Shown: positions 31,602 to 40,589, counted from the stretch's first letter. The stretch: DNA of 64,000 nt from Cymbomonas tetramitiformis (GCA_001247695.2 LGRX02009880.1:44068-108067), one strand, 5' to 3'. The notes: generated from the letters alone by a model not told the origin. Program-made: numbers and translations.

Positions 31602-34090
31602 GGAAACTCAATGCCCTGCTCAGGTACAATATTACGCCCCAGGGAACGGAGGGGATGCTCGAACAGCTACAAACCCCAATACCGAAGATAATGGAACAAC
31701 TAAAGGGGGCGACCAGAAGAAAGTCTGACAAAGAGATGGAAGGAACCACTAGAAAAACAATAGCAGGCAAAATAATGGATGGGGACCTGCCAGCACCCCC
31801 GGGATGGCAGGCGGTGTGCACAGACCAAACAGCCAGACTCACAGTACCCAAGGACACACCGACCGCAATAAATTTCACGACGTGCCTCAAACTGTTCGCG
31901 CACTTCCCGGACCTAGTGCTCCTTACCACTCGAGATGGCCAACACGCGATTAGCCAAACGAACGTCAGGGAGCAATGCACAGATGCAGCCCTCAAAGCCG
32001 ACCGCTGTGCCATAGCAAAAGGCCTGGCACACCTGTACCCGTACTTGTGCGAGGCCCAGCCTAGGGACATAGCGAAGCCGGGGGACTTCTACGACAGCCA
32101 CAACAACAGGCGCCTCAAGCAACAGTACAGGAGCATGCCCTCGGAGGGACCACTGGACCCCCACACGATGAAAACCAACCTCCCTCGCCTCCACCCGGAG
32201 GAGCTGCAGGCCAAAATGACGGAATGGGAGGCGAGAATGGTCCCCAGAGAGGAGATTCGCAGGCGGCTCTCCCTGCACCCACTTACAAAGATAAACGAGA
32301 CGGAGATTACCAGCCCAGAACAGGAGCGGGAAGGGGAGGAACCACAAGACCTCCGCACATGCCCACAAACTAAGTGGATAGACGAAATAGACCCCATGGT
32401 TGAGAAAATTGAAATAGGCTTTGAAAAGGGCCAATCCATAGACAAGCCGAAAGAGATTGTGGCAATGAGGACCCTACTCGTTGACCCAACTGACCCCCAC
32501 TCCCTGGTGACGCAATATAGAACCCAGTGGAGGCACCCGGAGGGGAATGACTCCTACTCATGGAGCACGAGGGAAACCATAACTGACTACCTAAAACTCG
32601 CCAAGAAAAGAGGCCAGAGCGCGACCACCTTCCCAACCCTGAAAAGAAGGCTACGTACAAGGGGCTCCCAGGTGGCCCACCCCACAGGCCTCAGAGAAAT
32701 ACTGGCTGGAAGACCGCACCTGGGGGAAGCCTGGCCCTCACTACATGCGGGAAACCTTACCCTAGACCCGACGGAAACCAACCCGGAGCAGGACATTGTG
32801 GACGATAGGGAGCACCACTGCCAACTACGGCTGGAAGGGGAGCTAGCCCACAGTTACCACAGAAATGGAAAACACATAGGCACTCTCACGAAAGAAAAGC
32901 TCCTCAGATTACACGAAAGGTACACCCAGGCAGTGGGTACCACAGACCACCAAACCCCACACCAACGCACACTACGCACCGAAATGTGGGAAGACCATAA
33001 GATTCAGGTCTCCACGTTCGAGGAGGAAATAGGGCACCTACTCATTAGATACTCAAGCAAAGAAGAAAAGGAGGAACGAAAAAAGAACCTACAAAACCAC
33101 TGGACATTCCCTGCACAGATGCAACGGGCACTACAACAGGCATTCGGAATTACCACTGAACTATTTGCCTCACCCCTCAATGTTCACCACAACACCACGA
33201 CTTACTACGCCAAGTATGACAGAGACAAAGTGTTCGGAGCTAGAGGCTCAGCCTGGGCAACGAACTGGATGAAGCTCGGGGCCTACCAGTTCAACCCGGA
33301 ATACACACCACAGGACCTCAAAAAGGCACTGGACTTTGCCATTGCGGCCACCACCACCCAAGACCCAGTGTTCGGGGTCGGGGTGTACCCGACATACGAG
33401 AAGACCCCATACAGGAAGCTGTACAACTCGCATGCAGGGCACCTTGTGCACGAACTGTTTGAAATACCACAAGGCAAATTCACATTTCTGCCCCCAGACC
33501 ACTGGATGGGTGCCACCCACCAACAGGCGAAACAGTGCAACTGGAACCTCAGGGTACTAATTGTTGCCAACAAAGCGGGGTGGCAGGCACACTGCGGAGA
33601 CCCAGACGCTGCTGCGGATTACATAAGCAGAGCACTCACAACCTGCCCGCAAAGCAAGGTCCGCACGACCACAGCAGTCAGACAACCAATGAGGGAGGCG
33701 AACTTGCACGACGCAAACGAACCGCACCAGGAAGTGCGCAACCCCAGAGTGGACTGTGTGGTGGACACAAGACCGTGGCAAAGGTACGAACTCCCGGAAG
33801 TCAAGACGAAAGACATGACAAATGCAATGGGAAGAATGTGTAACGCAGGGCCACACCTACGGAACGACCTCTGCCCCCAGTGCTACAACGTGCAGGCAAC
33901 AGTAGAAACCTGGTGGGAGGACAGCCACCTCCACGTGGAAGAAGGACCAGCCAAGTGGGAACACCTCCCCGGAAGCAGGGGAGGCAAATGGGACATACAC
34001 CCCCCACCGTGCAACAGGTCTTGGAAGCCAACACTCTACACACCAGGCTTACAAGGCAGGCTGACGCTCAAACGATATGGGATAAGGTAG
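31577..34090 (+). CDS. LINE polyprotein, middle part, with PCIF1-like methyltransferase fold
   Basis: A -1 continuation of ORF2 (open from 31451). It begins with RT-connection-like sequence, then about 400 residues without a recognised domain. From about 33110 to 33560 it matches the PCIF1-type adenine methyltransferase pattern: ELFASPLN at 33158, YYAKYDRDKVFGARGSA (about 33203-33253) and GAYQFNPEY ending at 33304, then strands FGVGVYPTYE. In PCIF1 and relatives the corresponding sites are ELFASPLN, an FGS-G-S-type motif and catalytic NPPF. Here motif IV reads NPEY, so activity is doubtful and a cap- or RNA-binding role may have replaced it. A C-x-n-CPQC cluster (CNAGPHL, CPQCYN) follows near 33838-33880. 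A second slippery site at 34000 connects to the last frame. Confidence 0.75.
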   Translation, partial: HQTKHNTLRKLNALLRYNITPQGTEGMLEQLQTPIPKIMEQLKGATRRKSDKEMEGTTRKTIAGKIMDGDLPAPPGWQAVCTDQTARLTVPKDTPTAINFTTCLKLFAHFPDLVLLTTRDGQHAISQTNVREQCTDAALKADRCAIAKGLAHLYPYLCEAQPRDIAKPGDFYDSHNNRRLKQQYRSMPSEGPLDPHTMKTNLPRLHPEELQAKMTEWEARMVPREEIRRRLSLHPLTKINETEITSPEQEREGEEPQDLRTCPQTKWIDEIDPMVEKIEIGFEKGQSIDKPKEIVAMRTLLVDPTDPHSLVTQYRTQWRHPEGNDSYSWSTRETITDYLKLAKKRGQSATTFPTLKRRLRTRGSQVAHPTGLREILAGRPHLGEAWPSLHAGNLTLDPTETNPEQDIVDDREHHCQLRLEGELAHSYHRNGKHIGTLTKEKLLRLHERYTQAVGTTDHQTPHQRTLRTEMWEDHKIQVSTFEEEIGHLLIRYSSKEEKEERKKNLQNHWTFPAQMQRALQQAFGITTELFASPLNVHHNTTTYYAKYDRDKVFGARGSAWATNWMKLGAYQFNPEYTPQDLKKALDFAIAATTTQDPVFGVGVYPTYEKTPYRKLYNSHAGHLVHELFEIPQGKFTFLPPDHWMGATHQQAKQCNWNLRVLIVANKAGWQAHCGDPDAAADYISRALTTCPQSKVRTTTAVRQPMREANLHDANEPHQEVRNPRVDCVVDTRPWQRYELPEVKTKDMTNAMGRMCNAGPHLRNDLCPQCYNVQATVETWWEDSHLHVEEGPAKWEHLPGSRGGKWDIHPPPCNRSWKPTLYTPGLQGRLTLKRYGIR
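34000..34006 (+). other. Candidate -1 frameshift site C_CCC_CCA
   Basis: Six C then A at 34000-34006. In the upstream frame the codons are CAC CCC CCA, which again gives an X_XXY_YYZ heptamer. One base back, translation continues at ACC GTG CAA CAG (TVQQVLEAN), which is the RNase H-bearing frame. As with the first site, a homopolymer indel cannot be excluded. Confidence 0.55.
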
Positions 34091-36450
34091 CAAGGTCAAA
34101 AATTGTCAGGTACCCCACTGACTTCTGGCCCGAACACGAACCGGGAGCCCAAGGAAGGAGATGGGAACTGACGAGGGACCGAACAGAGGACCCCAGGAAC
34201 CAAGCCCCGAGTGACACCCTAGCCCAACTGACGTACCCCCCCCCTCGAAGGGCACACGAGGCAACCTCGTACCTATACACAGACGGGAGCAAAAGAGAAA
34301 TCGAAACTGAAGAAGGGGGCAAAGAGTGGGCCTCGGGTGCCGCGGTATGGGACCCCAGGCCCGGGGATGGGAAGGCCCACATGATTCGGTGGGAGGGGGA
34401 AGACCAAGAGGTGAATAGAGCTGAGCTTCTTGCCATACAAAAAGCAGTGACGCTCCCGCCTCCGGCAAGTGGCCAAGGACTCACCATTTGCACAGATAGT
34501 GCCAACTCTATTAGACAACTGGAGAGTATGAGAACGAAACCCCACAGCATGGAACACCACCGGCAAAGGGACCTCCTATATGCCATATTGGTCAACATTG
34601 AGGCATTGGTAGCAGCGGGGCACACAGTTTCAATACTAAAAGTCAAGGCCCACACAGGAATTGCGGGAAACGAAAAAGCCGACGAAGCAGCCAAGCAGGC
34701 CTGCACCACAGGGACCCTCACGGAAGCGTGGGATAACTACGAAACAATAAAAGTCAAGCCCATGATACCGGATGGGGACTCGGACAGCAGGGAGCTGAAA
34801 GGGAAGCTCGCGGTGCAAAAATACGTAACCACATTACTCCGTGAAAGGCAAGCCCAAGGCAACAGCAGACTCACAGCAAAAACTACCGAGCTCCAAGGAG
34901 AACCCACAACCTGGACCCACCAACTGAAAAAGAAGCACATTTTCAGGTGGGAAGCGCACCACGACCAAGCGCAACAAACTGAAGAGGAACGAGTGACAAT
35001 ACGGGACCCAACACCCAACCAACAGCAACAAGCTGACCGGACCCGAGACGAGGAGGGCAGGCAAATAAGAGCCATGATGGAACAAAGAGATGAAGAGGAA
35101 ATGCTCCTTTGGCAAGAAATGCATGAGCAACAAGAACGCCGGGAGGCGGGGAGCGGAACGGACCCAGCCAGAGGAAGTGACCCTGAACCCGCAGGGACAC
35201 CACCTCAACCCACTGATGGGGAAGACATATATGAAGAACTCAACGAGCTAGTGGAGAGGCTTGAGGTAACCCAAGAGGAACACAATGACGAGGAATTGTT
35301 TGGGATGCTCAACGAGCTCATTGAACAGCAGGAAGCACCTCAAGGGGAGCCGGCAAACGAGAAGCAAGCTCACCATGACCGAGTTGCGGAGGAGTCCAGA
35401 CTCCACGCGATGATGGAGGACCCAATGCCCAGGACAAGACGGAAACAGCAAAAGCACGACAGGATACACAACAGAACGAAAAGGAGGAGCGCCCCCCCGG
35501 CCCAGAAAGGCAAGGCCACCGAAAGCTGGCTAAACGAAACAATGAAACACCTCAAGGGAGACAGGCCACTCCACAAGATAGCGAACGGCTTCTGGAAGAG
35601 AGCCTCCTTTGCGGCGCGAAAAACAATACTCAAATGCAGACTGAGAATACTGCCAGCACAAGACTATGAGACGGCGAAAAACTCGGCCGGAGGAAGCGGA
35701 AAGTGCACCCTGGAGGGATGTGGACACAAAGGGGTGGATTACGCGAAGGGCTTCCTCATGAGAGTAGGGCACGCCCTGGGAGGATGCAACCACCCACAAA
35801 TGCGAGGAATGTTCTCGGATAGGGCGGACGCCCACGCAGACGAACTAAAACACATACTTGACCACCATAGGAAAGGAGGATGCAAAGTCCTCGCCTACAC
35901 CGGAAAAAAGAGGGACCCAGGGACTAAGCCAAGGGTACTCCCGAATTACATACTCACCAGAGGGCAATGCAGACACGACGGGAAGGACAACCCAGGCAGA
36001 AACGATGGGCCCGACACCATACCGAGCTTTGTAGACATAGTCATGATAGAGGGCCTGGAAGACCTGGAGGACGGGTGGGAATGCACACAACAGGAAGCAC
36101 CAGCAAGAGTCAAGAACCTACACCTCATTGAGGTGGCCCACACCGACGACGAAAAATGGGGACCCAAACTCCTGGAAAAATACACAAAATACGGACCACT
36201 GCTACAATTGCTACGTAGACACGGATTCCGTGCTAAGCTCCATGTCTTTGCAGTGGGCAGGACAGGCACAGTGTACAAACACAACCAAGACATACTCGAG
36301 CAACTTGGACTCAATAGAAAAGAGGCCACACAGGCACTACAAAGGATACACGACCTGACAGTAAGCTATGCACACAGCACCTACCAGCTCTACAGAAGAC
36401 TCAGACAGGAAAAGCGAGAGGAGGAAAGAGATGAGAACCACCCAGTGTAA
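34006..36450 (+). CDS. LINE polyprotein C-terminus: RNase H and restriction-like endonuclease
   Basis: A further -1 continuation. RNase H1 fold at about 34265-34700 with the four acidic positions: Asp in YTDGSK (34282), Glu in NRAELLAIQ (about 34424), Asp in CTDSANS (about 34493), and KVKAHTGIAGNEKADEAAK with the His and last Asp. A long Glu/Gln-rich linker follows (about 35000-35460). Then a CCHC knuckle C-x4-C-x16-H-x4-C (Cys 35704, Cys 35719, His 35770, Cys 35785) precedes a PD-(D/E)xK-like nuclease. That nuclease has FVDIVMIEG (about 36026), HLIEVAHTDD (about 36121) and KYTKYGPLLQLLRRHG, then a VGRTGTVYKHN strand. The knuckle plus nuclease is the restriction-like endonuclease module of early-branching LINEs. 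Together with the AP endonuclease upstream it makes this a dual-endonuclease element. Stop at 36448-36450. Confidence 0.88.
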   Translation, partial: TVQQVLEANTLHTRLTRQADAQTIWDKVARSKIVRYPTDFWPEHEPGAQGRRWELTRDRTEDPRNQAPSDTLAQLTYPPPRRAHEATSYLYTDGSKREIETEEGGKEWASGAAVWDPRPGDGKAHMIRWEGEDQEVNRAELLAIQKAVTLPPPASGQGLTICTDSANSIRQLESMRTKPHSMEHHRQRDLLYAILVNIEALVAAGHTVSILKVKAHTGIAGNEKADEAAKQACTTGTLTEAWDNYETIKVKPMIPDGDSDSRELKGKLAVQKYVTTLLRERQAQGNSRLTAKTTELQGEPTTWTHQLKKKHIFRWEAHHDQAQQTEEERVTIRDPTPNQQQQADRTRDEEGRQIRAMMEQRDEEEMLLWQEMHEQQERREAGSGTDPARGSDPEPAGTPPQPTDGEDIYEELNELVERLEVTQEEHNDEELFGMLNELIEQQEAPQGEPANEKQAHHDRVAEESRLHAMMEDPMPRTRRKQQKHDRIHNRTKRRSAPPAQKGKATESWLNETMKHLKGDRPLHKIANGFWKRASFAARKTILKCRLRILPAQDYETAKNSAGGSGKCTLEGCGHKGVDYAKGFLMRVGHALGGCNHPQMRGMFSDRADAHADELKHILDHHRKGGCKVLAYTGKKRDPGTKPRVLPNYILTRGQCRHDGKDNPGRNDGPDTIPSFVDIVMIEGLEDLEDGWECTQQEAPARVKNLHLIEVAHTDDEKWGPKLLEKYTKYGPLLQLLRRHGFRAKLHVFAVGRTGTVYKHNQDILEQLGLNRKEATQALQRIHDLTVSYAHSTYQLYRRLRQEKREEERDENHPV

Positions 36451-36505
36451 ATTGTGGTAGCCCCTCATTTGTGTCGCACGGGGTATTTTATTTGTCGTGT
36501 CGCAA
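36449..36505. repeat. Inverted repeat, left arm (partner 38558-38615)
   Basis: The 57 bases after the LINE stop codon, ending GTATTTTATTTGTCGTGTCG plus CAA, are found again as reverse complement at 38558-38615 at about 80% identity. Either the two are ends of one DNA element of about 2.2 kb, or two LINE 3' ends face each other. Confidence 0.75.
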
Positions 36506-36686
36506 AAGATTCGTTTATATTAACGACGCTTCGCAGCTTTTTCAGAAATATGCTGTTTTTCATTTCGTTTCCCTTAAAGGAGCGAAACAGGTTTCCTGGA
36601 AAAAAGTGACATCAACAGGCCACACCGCAGGAGCTGTCCCTCAAAAATTATGCCGTTGGAAATTTTTCGAAAATTTTCTGCCCATG

Positions 36687-37190
36687 TCAGCAGTCCTACC
36701 CCGGATTGTGTCGAGCGCTCGCGCTTTACCGGCCAATCATGATACGATAGCATATCAGCAGTCCTACCCCGGATTCTTTCGACCGACAACGAGAGAAACG
36801 TTTAACAATTCAAAATTATACCACGAAGATATATATGCTGTTTTTCATCCATGTCAGCAGTCCTACCCCGGATTGTGTCGAGCGCTCGCGCTTTACCGGC
36901 CAATCATGATACGATAGCATCTCAGCAGTCCTACCCCGGATTCTTTCGACCGATCGTTCGTAACCGACAACGAGAGACACGGGTAACAATTCCATATTTT
37001 ACCCCGAAGATATGTGGAATTTACAATTATGAATTTGTCGCAAAACTGCTCTAACAGGTTTACCGATCTCAACATCATCATCAGCAGTCCTACCCCGGAT
37101 TGTTTCGGCCGATCGCTAGTAACCGACAACGAGAGACACGGGTAACAATTCCATATTTTACCCCGAAGATATGCGGAATTTACAATTATT
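36687..37190. repeat. Duplicated segments with CAGCAGTCCTACCCCGGATT
   Basis: The 20-mer CAGCAGTCCTACCCCGGATT occurs at 36688, 36756, 36855, 36923 and 37084 (with minor variation). The blocks 36687-36800 and 36854-36966 are near-identical at an offset of 167 bp. The GAGAGACACGGGTAACAATT blocks at about 36970 and 37129 are a second pair. No gene is seen here. Confidence 0.85.
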
Positions 37191-37199
37191 TACGCATCT

Positions 37200-37540
37200 C
37201 GTCATTCAAGATCATCTCACCACTCCTATCGGCGGCGCGGCCCGGACAAAAGTGGATATGGTATGATCCTGGTCGGCAACGTTTTCATTTTTCTCCAAGC
37301 TCTTATCTTGCGCCTACCTGCTCGCTGTCTCAGCGCGCGGCTTGTGTTTTTGTTTGATTAATGATTTTTGCGCGCTACTTTTCTTTAGCGATATTTCATA
37401 TCGAGCATGTTTTCGTGTGCATGCGTGGAACCCGGCGGGGGGGCGTTCCTGCGATGTTCTTCCATGAGCCGCATCCCACCAGCAGCCCATCCTGCGATAC
37501 ATGGATGATTGGAGGCCGTCGGGCGTCTTTGCATCCCGCC
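37200..37540. other. No recognised gene
   Basis: Short frames only. The sequence is GC-richer around 37420-37540 and leads into the B-box-like repeats. Nothing further is visible. Confidence 0.5.
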
Positions 37541-38090
37541 TGACGGTTTGGGTTCAATTTTCAACAGGAATTCTTCCTTCCTGAGCAGCGCTCTGTTTTT
37601 TTGCAGGTTTATGCTGTGCCTTTTCTGAAGGCGCCAGCAACGGCCATAGTGTATAATTCATGCTGTGCCTTTTCTGAAGCCGCCAGCAACGTTCCTGGCG
37701 GCATCTTTCCCTCTGGCCCTACTAAGCTGAAGGGGTGCTTGGAGACCGGCGGGATTCTCCGACGGGTTGGGTTCGATTCCCAACGTCTTTACTAACCAGC
37801 GTTTCGTTTTTTGCAGGTTTTGTTTTTTACGCCGAGCATCCTTTTATGCCGCCAGCAGAGTGCTCGCGGCATCCTGTGACTTCCAGCTCTGTTTAGGTTT
37901 CGCCGATTATTGATGTTCAGAATTTTAGATTTTCCACCCACTGTTCCGCTGCTGTTTCCAAAACGTCTATTTTCTACGTAGACGCCCACCCGAGGGTGAA
38001 ATGCGGACAGCAGTTGGCTGTCGGTATTGGGTTCGATCCCCAACGTCCTGACTGATTCGCTGTTCGTGTGCTGCAGGAAACGTTTTGGTT
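37540..38090 (+). repeat. Three diverged repeats with tRNA B-box-like motif
   Basis: TTGGGTTCGATTCCCAACGTC at 37765 and its variants at about 37549 (TTTGGGTTCAATTTTCAAC) and 38026 (ATTGGGTTCGATCCCCAAC) are each followed, 30-45 bases on, by a T-rich stretch and TTTTGCAGGTTT or CTGCAGGAAA. GGTTCGATTCC matches the internal B box/T-arm of tRNA genes. No matching A box at the right spacing and no acceptor stem could be found, so these are not tRNA genes. A tRNA-derived SINE or an intron-exon repeat is possible. Confidence 0.5.
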
Positions 38091-38557
38091 CTGAAGATTT
38101 TGGAACGTGCGCTGTGCTCTAGTTTCCTAGTTTAGATTTTCATATCGCCCTCGGGTAGTTGAATCCTTGTATTAGAAACTAGCAGCCTAGTAGTAATAAG
38201 TATTTATGCTAATATTTTTTAAGAGAGTAATCGGTTTTTCTCTTAGTATCTTTATCCATCTGAAATGCTTGCTTGCTTGCTACTCATGTATGCCTCGTGC
38301 TATATGAATGTCCCCAAGTGATCGTATAATACACCTGTGTTTTATGTAATATTCGCGGTACTACTCGTTCAGTAATTTTGTTTTTCAAGTCATAATCGCG
38401 GTACTATTCGTTTGTGTTCCCCCTAGCTTAATTTCATTTTCGGAAATTTTCTGTGAATTTTCACGACAGAAATGAGCGTGGTACTCATGATTGTCGCACC
38501 TGCGACAAATATGAGCCCCCGGCTCATTTCTGTCGCACGGTATAATTCCAATCTGTC
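38090..38557. other. AT-rich spacer without gene
   Basis: Stop-rich in all frames. Contains TCATAATCGCGGTACTATTCG-type phrases twice (about 38350 and 38390) and GTCGCAC/GTGCGAC motifs near 38490-38540 that resemble the inverted-repeat arms at 36.45 and 38.56 kb. Confidence 0.5.
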
Positions 38558-38615
38558 TTGCGACACGACAAATAAAATACCCGGTGCGACAAATTTGAAG
38601 TGCTACCGTAAATTG
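38558..38615. repeat. Inverted repeat, right arm (partner 36449-36505)
   Basis: TTGCGACACGACAAATAAAA onward is the reverse complement of the left arm. Bases just outside (GGCCGCCACTTGTGGCGGTC at about 38628) form a separate short palindrome. Confidence 0.75.
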
Positions 38616-38899
38616 TCCCATTAAGGCCGCCACTTGTGGCGGTCCGGCCCAGAGTAGGGCCGGGGAAATTAATTTACTCATACGCCCAACGGGCGTGGTT
38701 TTTTCTTTTTCTTTTTCTTTTTCACTCAAAGAAATACACCACCAGAAAGAATACTCTCCAGATCGTTGAACCGTCTTTGCACATCTCGACATGGGCAGCG
38801 TTTGGCACCGAGGTAATGGTTTCAAAATTCATCCCTCCTTTTGCACATGTCAAATTTATCGCGTGCTGCTGCTTCTCACCTATCCGTTTGATCGCAACA

Positions 38900-39496
38900 G
38901 TTTCTTCCAAATCTTGAGAGTATCCGCATAGCCGAAGAACATCTCCTGGCGGAGGAGGCCCCAGAGCAAGTATCTCAGTCCGACGAAAACTTGCAGAAAG
39001 CGGAGGAGGAGGCCCCACAGAGAGAGGAGCCTATCCACCCTCGACCTCCTGCACAAGAGGTTGCTTTGATGCAGAAAGGTGTCGTCGTCGTTGACACCTC
39101 ACCGATGTTCCACAAACGAGGATATGCCTACATTATGGACAGCGCCCCGACGTGGGAAACCCCAGACGGCTCCTTCCATGCTAACGACGAGTCGATGGCC
39201 CGCATCCAATTTGCAAAAAAAGAAAGCTGGAAAGCCCGACGAACTCGTAAGATCGAAACAGTACCTTCGGATCATAGATGATCTCCCTTTCTCTATCTTA
39301 GATAAAATGTTATATAATCAAATACTGAGAATTAATTTGCTTTTGTGTTGGCAGGGGGTGTCGGTAGTGCAGAGGTGCCAACGCAACCAGTTGCTGAAGC
39401 TGATGTGCCAACGCAACCAGTTGCTGAAGCTGAGGTGCCAACGCAACCAGTTGCTGAAGGCGATGGTAAACGATATTGGGCACGAAGTGGGGACTG
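38900..39496 (+). CDS. Two-exon hypothetical protein with 10-residue repeats
   Basis: Exon 1 (about 38900-39246) opens after a GCAACAG acceptor-like site and reads FLPNLESIRIAEEHLLAEEA, then SPMFHKRGYAYIMD-like and WKARRT sequence. Donor CTC|GTAAGA at 39247 and acceptor TTGGCAG ending at 39354 define a 108-bp intron. The phase matches (C plus GG gives Arg). Exon 2 has three 30-bp repeats (39372-39461) encoding VPTQPVAEAE, then a stop at 39494. A GATG|GTAAAC at 39464 could instead be another donor. No family recognised. The gene is probably a fragment, since its 5' side abuts the inverted-repeat arm. Confidence 0.45.
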
Positions 39497-39605
39497 ATTC
39501 CGCGCGATCGAGATGCCATCAGACAGATCGTCATCGTCATTTCGCCGGATCCGAGGTGCCACCGCTGCGAGGTGCACATGGTAAAACTGCGAACGGAATG
39601 TCAAA

Positions 39606-39745
39606 GGCAAAGGGGAAGGCAACGGGTTTAAGATTTAGCTGCAGTAGGAATAGTTTTCAGAAGCATATGAAAAGTATTCTAGTGCTTCTGAAAACTATTC
39701 CTACTTCTTCTATATCCTAAACCCTTTGCCTTGCCTTTTACTGCT
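39606..39745. repeat. Long hairpin with 23-bp perfect stem
   Basis: Bases 39643-39665 are exactly complementary to 39683-39705, separated by a 17-base loop. Outside this the arms continue to pair imperfectly (GGGTTTA against TAAACCC, and GGCAAAGG against CCTTTGCC) for about 35 more bases on each side. This could be a foldback MITE or a microRNA-like precursor. No transcript evidence is available. Confidence 0.8.
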
Positions 39746-39760
39746 GCACGCGACCGGCAA

Positions 39761-39828
39761 GCATCTTTGAAACTTCCGAGTTTCAAAGATGCGTTTTGTA
39801 TTTTGGGTGCACCCTAAAATTACAAAAC
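39761..39828. repeat. Two adjacent short palindromes
   Basis: 39761-39792 is a 14-bp perfect stem (GCATCTTTGAAACT and its complement) around TCCG. 39793-39828 is GTTTTGTAWTTT pairing with AAATTACAAAAC around a GGGTGCACCC centre. They follow the long hairpin within 60 bases. Confidence 0.8.
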
Positions 39829-40044
39829 AGCCGAGCGCTTCCCGTCTGTGCGGGATATTCATATTTAATCCATGGCATATTTCATATGAAATATATTGTC
39901 CCAAAGCATAGGAATGGGCACTATATATATAATACCAGGCCACCATCACCATTCTCCCTAGGTCCTTGTGACAGGACCTGGAATAAGGATAATCGCCACG
40001 GAGCCGGCGAAAGTGGAGACATTGGACGCGCCAGAGTCGGCCGA

Positions 40045-40225
40045 ACTCAGTAAGCCGCCCGGGTAATATTTTTGGTAAATTGCCGGTACGGTAATTACCG
40101 GTAAATTACCAGGTAATACTCTGACCATTCTTCAAAAACACTCCTTAACAGTGAGGGTAATCTCAAATGGCAATTTACTGGGATGGTAATTACCGGTAAA
40201 TTACCCGGTATAACCACACCCCATT
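40045..40225. repeat. GGTAATTACCGGTAAATTA repeats
   Basis: The self-complementary phrase GGTAATTACCGGTAAATTA occurs at about 40091 and 40180, with further GGTAA/TTACC words around it. It may be the two ends of a very small foldback element, but no clear target duplication is seen. Confidence 0.55.
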
Positions 40226-40269
40226 TCCAAATTACCAGTGATGCGGGCCCCTTAGAACTCAGTCCCAAA

Positions 40270-40580
40270 AAGATGGATCCGCTTCTAACGCATGGGCAGG
40301 CGAGCCCCCACGGAGTGACGCTGCAGGAAGCTATGCGGTATTTACTGGACATGAAACGGCGGCAGCAGTGGACAGACGCGCACTTCAACACGTTCATGAA
40401 AATCTTGAAGATGCTGCTGGGTGGAGCAAACACCAATTTGCCGGGGTCGCTCTGGCACATGCTACGCCTGATTGGTGCCGAGACCGTGTGGGACTACGCA
40501 GTGCATGTGTGTCCGAAGTATCACATAACGTTTCCAGCAGAGACCAAGAAACCAGCGCACGGAGAAATGCGGGGTTCCCA
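40270..40580 (+). pseudogene. Truncated copy of the CACTA-like transposase exon 3
   Basis: Encodes LLTHGQASPHGVTLQEAMRY, LDMKRRQQWTDAHFNTF, LKMLLGG, NLPGSLWHM and VWDYAVHVCPK. Over about 84 residues it is roughly 70% identical by eye to the exon at 46740-46995. It stops being alignable at about 40560-40590, where the 180-bp satellite begins, and nothing similar precedes 40250. It is therefore a stranded fragment without its other exons. Confidence 0.8.
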
Positions 40581-40589
40581 TCGCGTGGG

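Larger units (their letters stand above)
22200..36505 (+). mobile_element. Dualen-like giant LINE (about 14.3 kb)
   Basis: One long plus-strand unit, A/C-rich and T-poor on its sense strand throughout. It holds a first ORF with no known catalytic domain, an inter-ORF region with an internal duplication, and then three frames that together encode cysteine protease, AP endonuclease, RT, PCIF1-like fold, RNase H, CCHC knuckle and restriction-like nuclease. The combination of APE, RLE, RT, RNase H and cysteine protease is the published definition of Dualen (Chlamydomonas). I find no report in memory of a methyltransferase fold in that family. The 5' boundary is uncertain (between 22150 and 22480). 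The 3' end is probably within the block ending at 36505, which has an inverted partner at 38558-38615. Confidence 0.85.
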
